Below the pieces are notes generated by a model. It was not told the origin of the DNA and did not search any database. It saw only the letters and a list, made by a program, of their open reading frames with translations. The position numbers were made by a program, and so were the translations under genes. 64,000 nt of DNA from positions 558,001-622,000 of the forward strand of contig NC_011566.1 in NCBI RefSeq assembly GCF_000014885.1, given 5' to 3'. This stretch comes from Shewanella piezotolerans WP3. GTDB lineage: Bacteria; Pseudomonadota; Gammaproteobacteria; Enterobacterales; Shewanellaceae. This document shows, piece after piece, positions 63,793-64,000 of this stretch (positions are counted from its first letter, which is position 1; each line of letters starts with the position of its first letter).

Positions 63793-64000
63793 TTAACGTA
63801 GCTCTGCAGGCCAATCTTTCTCTACACGCTCTTTAATGAACTCTTCTTTAGAGGTCTTCATTGCGTCTAGGTCAAGACCCGCCAGCGGTTGTACTTTAGC
63901 TTTAGTGTTGTACTTAGTTGCATCGTACTTATACTTTGGTGCGTACTTTGTTAACAGTGCGTTCGCTTCATTAAGTGCTTCATCTAAAATCGCATTAGAT
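63793..64000 (-). CDS. C-terminal part of a possible NrfA-like cytochrome
   Basis: The 5' part is outside the window; 68 C-terminal residues are visible. The segment NTKAKVQPLAGLDLDAM, followed by Lys-Glu-Glu-Phe-Ile-Lys and a Trp, resembles the C-terminal end of pentahaem nitrite reductase NrfA as I remember it (T-K-A-K-x-Q, G-x-D, K-E-x-F-x-K, W). No haem motif lies in the visible part. The family call is tentative. A terminator follows the stop codon. Confidence 0.45.
   Translation of the reverse strand, partial: SNAILDEALNEANALLTKYAPKYKYDATKYNTKAKVQPLAGLDLDAMKTSKEEFIKERVEKDWPAELR

Noticed and set aside
63558..63836. 92-codon plus-strand frame near the right end
   Set aside because: It runs through a terminator hairpin and over the 3' end of the minus-strand gene, and has low-complexity Gly and no good ribosome site.
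1..64000. CRISPR arrays, tRNA or rRNA genes, prophage or integrase genes
   Set aside because: No repeat-spacer pattern, cloverleaf or rRNA segment, and no phage or integrase protein was seen on either strand.

Overview
The window looks like chromosomal DNA of a marine gammaproteobacterium of the genus Shewanella or a close relative. The reasons are the order rapA - PIN/PhoH ATPase - ArcS-like hybrid kinase - zinc metalloprotease, a Qnr-type pentapeptide protein of the kind native to Shewanella, a CCGSCS-motif peptide, many secreted and outer-membrane proteins, and short non-coding repeats ending in ATACCAAT. There is no rRNA, tRNA, CRISPR array, prophage or transposase gene. Most annotation below rests on motifs read by eye and on family knowledge; no database was searched.

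Layout. 1-6.7 kb: small secreted proteins, a DUF3016 protein, an EAL-CBS-GGDEF regulator, a TraB/GumN protein, a MaoC hotdog protein and an aldo/keto reductase. 6.8-10.2 kb: formate-tetrahydrofolate ligase convergent with an MscS channel. 10.4-14.6 kb: a zinc-ribbon membrane protein, a 41-residue membrane peptide, and a zinc uptake cluster (Cys/His-rich secreted protein, His-rich outer-membrane barrel, ZnuA-like binding protein, ZnuB-like permease) with no ATPase gene. 14.7-16 kb: plsC and rraB. 16-20 kb: repeat element, diguanylate cyclase with receiver-CheC regulator, crotonase, UPF0114 protein. 20-32.6 kb: DUF3530, RapA, PIN/PhoH, a second repeat copy, ArcS-like kinase, metalloprotease. 32.7-35 kb: orphan secreted proteins, including one built from a DFSK repeat, and a repeat element nested inside another. 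35-40.6 kb: RND efflux pump with divergent LysR regulator. 40.6-42.6 kb: MATE exporter and Qnr-type gyrase-protection protein in a tight two-gene unit. 42.7-45.4 kb: heat-shock promoter, groES, groEL and a duplicated terminator. 45.4-51 kb: NERD protein, small membrane proteins, FlxA-like protein, PAP2 phosphatase. 51.3-54.7 kb: POTRA-less Omp85-type barrel, a second barrel and secreted proteins. 54.8-58.3 kb: 2-oxo acid decarboxylase, LysR regulator and a decayed marC gene. 58.4-64 kb: a second Omp85-type barrel with a DUF3108/DUF6134-like partner, DUF2785 protein, CCGSCS peptide, a secreted CXXCH protein with a lectin-like tail, and the 3' end of a possible NrfA-like cytochrome gene.

How genes work together. 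The best supported functional units are the MATE-Qnr pair (drug export plus topoisomerase protection), the RND pump with its LysR neighbour, the zinc cluster, the CheC-receiver/diguanylate cyclase pair, groESL, and the two Omp85-type operons. Several start codons were moved from the longest frame to an internal ATG, GTG or TTG with a better Shine-Dalgarno sequence; each case is stated.
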